Below are positions 60,506-64,000 of a stretch of 64,000 bases of DNA, piece by piece (positions within the stretch are counted from its first letter, which is position 1; the number at the start of each line of letters is the position of its first letter). The stretch comes from Streptomyces uncialis (GTDB lineage Bacteria; Actinomycetota; Actinomycetes; Streptomycetales; Streptomycetaceae). The position numbers were made by a program, and so were the translations under genes. Location of the stretch: positions 7,169,501 through 7,233,500 of the forward strand of contig NZ_CP109583.1 of NCBI RefSeq assembly GCF_036250755.1, in the 5' to 3' direction. The notes below the pieces were generated by a model, which made no database searches, was not told where the DNA came from, and saw only the letters and a program-made list of their open reading frames with translations.

Positions 60506-61453
60506 TTGAACAGCAACGCCATCCGCCTGCCCGCACGCCGTCTCGCCCAGGCCGCCGCCGCCACCGTGCTGGCCGCCGCGCCCACGGTCCTGGCCGGAGC
60601 GGGTACCGCGCACGCCACCGGCGGCGAGGGCAAGGCGAGCGCCGTCGTGCTCCGCACCGGACTCGACGTCTCCCTGCTCGACAAGACCGTGCGCGCCCCG
60701 CTCGCGGTCTCCCTGAACGACGTCCAGGCGCCCGCCAGCGCCGACCGGACCGCCCTGACCGCGCGGCTCGACGGCGTCGGGGGCGGCAAGCCGTTCAGCC
60801 TGCTGCGCGCGGACGTGGCCCAGGCCAAGGCCACCGTCGACAAGCAGCGGGCCGAGGGCTTCACCAACCTCGTCCGCGCCCAGGTCCACCTCCCCGGACT
60901 GCCGCTGCTGTCCCTCATCGAGGTGCAGCAGGTCACCGCGAAGGCCGTGTGCGCGGTGGGGCAGCGCCCCGTCGCCGAGTCCGAGGTGCTCGGGCCTGTG
61001 ACCGTGCTCGGCCAGAAGGTCACCCTGTCCGCCGGGGGCACCACCGAGGTGAAGGTCCCCGGGATCGGCGAGGTCCGGCTGGACCTCTCCCAGAAGTCCA
61101 CGACCACCCGCACCGCCGCGGCGACCGCGCTGGAGCTCGACGTCTCCGTGAACCCGCTCAAGCTGAACGTGGCCGACGTGAAGGGCACGGTCACCCTCGT
61201 CGGCGCCACGTGCGAGACACCCGCGAAGGCCGCCGTCGTCCCGTCCGCACCCGCGGAGCCGTCCGCCGAACCGTCGGCGCCCCCCGCCGAGGAGAAGCCC
61301 GAGGCGCCTGGCGTCAAGCCCCAGTCCGGCGGCGAGAACCTCGCGGAGACCGGCGGCAGCTCCATGACCCCGTACCTCGCGGGCGGCGCGGTGGCCCTCC
61401 TCGCGGCAGGCGCCGCCGCCTTCCACTTCACCCGCAAGCCCCGCAACACCTGA
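60506..61453 (+). CDS. Secreted, sortase-anchored surface protein (LAxTG)
   Basis: A 315-residue exported protein. The TTG start gives a signal peptide LARRLAQAAAATVLAAAPTVLAGAGTAHA-like (basic N-terminus, then a hydrophobic run, cleavage after AHA). The mature part is beta-rich without a named domain and has two Cys. A Pro/Glu-rich stalk (SAPAEPSAEPSAPPAEEKPEAPG) leads to LAETGG, a sortase signal of the actinobacterial class E type, then a hydrophobic helix and RKPRNT. No better start exists in frame; GGGGG is 10 nt before TTG. It should be cell-wall linked. Confidence 0.88.
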   Translation: MNSNAIRLPARRLAQAAAATVLAAAPTVLAGAGTAHATGGEGKASAVVLRTGLDVSLLDKTVRAPLAVSLNDVQAPASADRTALTARLDGVGGGKPFSLLRADVAQAKATVDKQRAEGFTNLVRAQVHLPGLPLLSLIEVQQVTAKAVCAVGQRPVAESEVLGPVTVLGQKVTLSAGGTTEVKVPGIGEVRLDLSQKSTTTRTAAATALELDVSVNPLKLNVADVKGTVTLVGATCETPAKAAVVPSAPAEPSAEPSAPPAEEKPEAPGVKPQSGGENLAETGGSSMTPYLAGGAVALLAAGAAAFHFTRKPRNT

Positions 61454-61477
61454 CACCACCCCCGTCCCGCACCGGGC

Positions 61478-61707
61478 AGCGCCCCGAAAGGGGCGCGGGG
61501 AACTGCGCAAGAGCGAGGGCGGCCCGCACCCGAGGGACGACCGCACCAGGCAGCGCCCCCAAAGGGGCGCGGGGAACTGCGCAAAAGCGAGGGCGGCCCG
61601 CACCCGAAGGACGACCGCACCGGGCAGCGCCCCAAAGGGGCGCGGGGAACTGCGCAAAGACGAGAGCGGCCCACACCCGAGGGACTACCGCAAGGGGGCA
61701 GCATCCA
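61478..61707 (-). repeat. Array 3: three inverted units, ending in the cobalamin gene
   Basis: GGGGAACTGCGC at 61497-61508, 61571-61582 and 61643-61654, spaced 74 and 72 bp, each preceded by a CGCCCC-AA-GGGGCG-type hairpin. Only the short type of interval occurs here and there is no core element. The last block (ACCGCAAGGGGGCAGCATCC) overlaps the 3' end of the gene on the minus strand. Confidence 0.93.
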
Positions 61708-63250
61708 GCGGCGAGGTCGAGGTCGAGGTCGAGGACATGGGCATAGGCGCAGGCGACGGCGACGGCAACGCCGAGCCCAGCGCCTCCAGGAACCGTCCCA
61801 CGGTCCCCGCGTCCCGCACCGCGACCCGAAGCCACCCGGCCCCCAGCCCGGGAAACGTGTCCCCCCGCCGCACGGCGAACCCGAGCCCTCGCAACCGCTC
61901 CCGGACCCCGATCCCATCGGGGACCCGGACCAGCACGAACGGCCCTTCGGGCACCCCGGCCACCGTCACCGCCGCGCCGAACCCGGCGAGGCCCGAGAGC
62001 AACCGCTCCCGGTCCTCGCCGACCCGCACCGCGACCCGTCCGGCCTCCGCCACCGCCTCCGGCGACACACAGGCCTCCATCGCGACCAGCCCGGGCGAGG
62101 ACACGGGCCACAACGGCTGGGCCCGTTCCAGCAGCCGTACCGTCCCGGGGTCGGCGACCACATAGCCGACCCGCAGCCCGGCGAGCCCCCAGGTCTTCGT
62201 CAGGCTCCGCAGCACGATCAGCCCCGGTACGCGGTGCCCGGCGAGCGATTCCCGTTCGCCGGGCACCGCGTCCATGAACGCCTCGTCCACCACCAGCGTC
62301 CGGCCGGGCCGGGCCAGCCCCGCCACGACCGCGGCCGGGTGCAGCACGGACGTGGGGTTCGTCGGATTGCCGATGACGACGAGATCCGCGTCGTCGGGCA
62401 CCGCCCCCGCCGTCAGCCGGAACCCGTCCTCCGGGCGCAGCAGCACCCGTTCCACCCGGTGCCCCGCGTCCCGCAGGGCCGCCTCCGGCTCGGTGAACTG
62501 CGGATGCACCACGACCGCCCGCTCCGGTGACAGCGCCCGCGCGATCAGGACGAACGCCTCGGCCGCCCCGGCGGTCAGCAGCACCTCCTCCGCCGTCACG
62601 GCGTGCCGCGCGGCCACCGCCGCCCGGGCCGCCCGGCCGTCGGGGTAGGCGGCCAGTCCCGTCAGCGACGCGGCGATCCGCTCGCGCAGCCAGTCCGGCG
62701 GCGTCCGCTCCCGGACGTTCACCGCGAGATCCGTCAGTTCCCGGCCGTCGTCGCGCACCTCGGCGTCCCCGTGGTGCCGCAGGTCGTACTCGGGCGCCTC
62801 GGCGGACAGCCCCGCCGCCTGCGGGAGTCCCGCCCCGAGGGCCAGCGCGCAGGTCGCCCGGGAGGGGCCCCCGTCCCGCCCGGCCGAGCGGCGTTTGGGG
62901 ACCAGCAGCCGCCCGCCCCCGATCAGCGCCGCGGCCTCTGCCACGGACGGCGTGCCCACCGCCGCGCGTGTCCGGTCCGACGGCTCCGGGACCGGGACAC
63001 CGGCCAGCCGGTCGGCCGGGTACGTCAGCAGCGGGACCCCGAGCCGCGCGGCGGCGCCGACCACCCCGGGCTCGCCGGCCTTCGCCGCCACCGTCGCGAG
63101 CGCGGACAGCGCGGAGCCGTCGGCCCCGGCCTCCCGCAGCACCGCGTGGACCAGCTCCAGCACCTCGTCCTCGGACACCCCGCGCGAGGCCCCGACCCCG
63201 GCCACCACCGGGCCGGGGGACGGCGACGGCGCGGGCACTGAAGACGTCAT
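61685..63250 (-). CDS. CobE/CbiG C-terminal domain fused to CobC-like aminotransferase
   Basis: A 521-residue two-domain cobalamin-pathway protein. Residues about 15-140 are the CobE/CbiG C-terminal domain (VVAGVGASRGVSEDEVLELVHAVLREAG, SALSALATVAAKAGEPGVVGAAARLGVPLLTYPADRLAGV). From about 165 there is a class I/II PLP domain: LAVNVRERTPPDWLRERI, LTAGAAEAFVLIARAL, IGNPTNPTSVL, VDEAFMD and RSLTKTWGLAGLRVGYV with the Schiff-base Lys. This is the threonine-phosphate decarboxylase/CobC type. The same fusion is known in actinobacteria (Rv2231c-like). The last residues (SPLDAAPLR) and the stop come from repeat-family DNA. GAGAGGAA is before the ATG. Confidence 0.9.
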   Translation of the reverse strand: MTSSVPAPSPSPGPVVAGVGASRGVSEDEVLELVHAVLREAGADGSALSALATVAAKAGEPGVVGAAARLGVPLLTYPADRLAGVPVPEPSDRTRAAVGTPSVAEAAALIGGGRLLVPKRRSAGRDGGPSRATCALALGAGLPQAAGLSAEAPEYDLRHHGDAEVRDDGRELTDLAVNVRERTPPDWLRERIAASLTGLAAYPDGRAARAAVAARHAVTAEEVLLTAGAAEAFVLIARALSPERAVVVHPQFTEPEAALRDAGHRVERVLLRPEDGFRLTAGAVPDDADLVVIGNPTNPTSVLHPAAVVAGLARPGRTLVVDEAFMDAVPGERESLAGHRVPGLIVLRSLTKTWGLAGLRVGYVVADPGTVRLLERAQPLWPVSSPGLVAMEACVSPEAVAEAGRVAVRVGEDRERLLSGLAGFGAAVTVAGVPEGPFVLVRVPDGIGVRERLRGLGFAVRRGDTFPGLGAGWLRVAVRDAGTVGRFLEALGSALPSPSPAPMPMSSTSTSTSPLDAAPLR

Positions 63251-63365
63251 GGACGGTTCCTCTCGGCGGCGGGGGAGCACCCGGGTACGGGGCGAACAGG
63301 TATCGGTCGGGTGATCAGTGGATCTTGTACGTGCGCACGGGCGGCCGATCGGCTAGCAAGGGACC

Positions 63366-64000
63366 ATGGCCGTGCTGGTGGCGCTGGGTTCGTTCGTGAT
63401 GACGCTGGTCGGCGGCTGGGCCGCGCTGCGGGTCGTCGACCGTCGGCATCTCGTGCTCGGCTTCGCGGGCGGTCTGATGCTCGGCGTTGTCGGCTTCGAC
63501 CTGCTGCCCGAGGCGATGGAGGGCGCCGGTCAGCGGCTGCACGGGGTGCCGGTCGCGCTGCTGCTGTTCGTCGGCGGTTTCCTCGTCGCCCATGTCGTCG
63601 AACGGCTTCTCGCGCTCCGCCAGTCGGAGCACGGCGCGCACGAGCCCGGCCATGTCCCGCAGGCCGGACTCGGCGCCGGTGCCGCGATGGTGGGGCACAG
63701 CTTCGCCGACGGGGTCGCCATCGGCGCGTCGTTCCAGGTCGACGCCGCGATGGGTACGGCTGTCGCGATCGCGGTGATCGCCCATGACTTCGCGGACGGC
63801 TTCAACACGTACACGGTCACCAGCGCGTACGGCAACGACCGGCGCAAGGCGCTCGCGATGCTGTTCGCGGACGCGCTCGCGCCCGTCGCCGGGGCCGCGT
63901 CGACCCTGCTGGTGACGATCCCGGAGGACGTCCTCGCCTGCTACCTCGGCTTCTTCGGCGGCGTCCTGCTGTACATCGCGGCGGCCGAGATCCTCCCGGA
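63366..64000 (+). CDS. ZIP family metal transporter (3' end outside window)
   Basis: At least 211 residues are visible and the frame is open at the window edge. It begins MAVLVALGSFVMTLVGGWAALRVVDRR, with several membrane helices. The metal-binding helices carry GHSFADGVAIGASF (residues about 112-125) and AHDFADGFNTYTV (about 139-151), the two ZIP signature motifs. The His/Glu-rich loop (LRQSEHGAHEPGHVPQ) before them is the usual cytosolic metal-binding loop. It imports zinc or another divalent metal. AAGGGA lies shortly before the ATG. It is divergent from the cobalamin gene. Confidence 0.9.
   Translation, partial: MAVLVALGSFVMTLVGGWAALRVVDRRHLVLGFAGGLMLGVVGFDLLPEAMEGAGQRLHGVPVALLLFVGGFLVAHVVERLLALRQSEHGAHEPGHVPQAGLGAGAAMVGHSFADGVAIGASFQVDAAMGTAVAIAVIAHDFADGFNTYTVTSAYGNDRRKALAMLFADALAPVAGAASTLLVTIPEDVLACYLGFFGGVLLYIAAAEILP

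Overview
The window is chromosomal DNA from a Streptomyces-type actinomycete. GC content and third-position GC are very high, GTG and TTG starts are common, and promoters carry TAGRYT-like -10 boxes, several of them directly abutting start codons. Gene content is also characteristic: an actinobacterial suf operon, ectABCD, heme O/A synthases beside tkt-tal, PQQ-domain Ser/Thr kinases, TerD, a LAxTG-anchored surface protein and an SMR efflux pump. From memory, the order resembles the S. coelicolor core region running from tal-tkt-ctaB through suf, dapD, a PBP2 and ectABCD to the cobalamin aminotransferase.

Layout. 1-2276: pentose-phosphate genes tal (partial) and tkt on the minus strand. 2911-3852: heme O synthase ctaB. 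3935-5375: a large repeat array. 5409-8350: a small protein, a glutamine-synthetase-like enzyme and a metal-dependent amidohydrolase; the last two together look like a split FluG. 8360-11187: heme A synthase ctaA and a drug-type ABC exporter. 11449-18137: Fe-S assembly operon sufR-B-D-Rieske-C-S-U-T with an apparent SufR autoregulatory operator. 18377-21122: an MFS pump divergent from an SMR pump plus its TetR-type regulator. 21181-22170: dapD. 22368-26088: sigma factor, a membrane partner and a secreted nuclease. 26632-36659: an acidic protein, two PQQ-type Ser/Thr kinases, a GntR regulator and a double TerD protein. 36722-42028: an accessory pocket with an epoxide-hydrolase-like enzyme, an unknown protein and a TetR regulator whose operator can be seen twice, then a Tn3 transposase remnant, a second repeat array and an MFS gene. 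42256-50506: a maleylpyruvate isomerase-like protein with a minisatellite, a streptothricin-acetyltransferase-like GNAT, PBP2, a two-component system with a membrane protein, a DUF1349-like protein and a DsbA-like protein. 50730-53901: an aminotransferase, and a MarR regulator divergent from an Old Yellow Enzyme with a clear palindromic operator. 53996-57432: ectoine/hydroxyectoine operon ectABCD with a possible leader attenuator. 57897-64000: an aminotransferase, an amidohydrolase, the surface protein, a third repeat array, a CobE-CobC fusion and a partial ZIP transporter.

The least explained content is a repeat family built on GCGCAGTTCCCC, forming three arrays plus one isolated unit. In array 1 the units alternate at about 72 and 88 bp. 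In the two larger arrays the units point head-to-head around an almost identical 160-bp core (4966-5125 and 40444-40602) that can fold into a nested three-helix stem. Two genes end inside these repeats and take their stop codons from them, and a Tn3 transposase fragment is cut off at one. I consider this the best candidate for an undescribed element. Almost all other genes belong to recognisable families.
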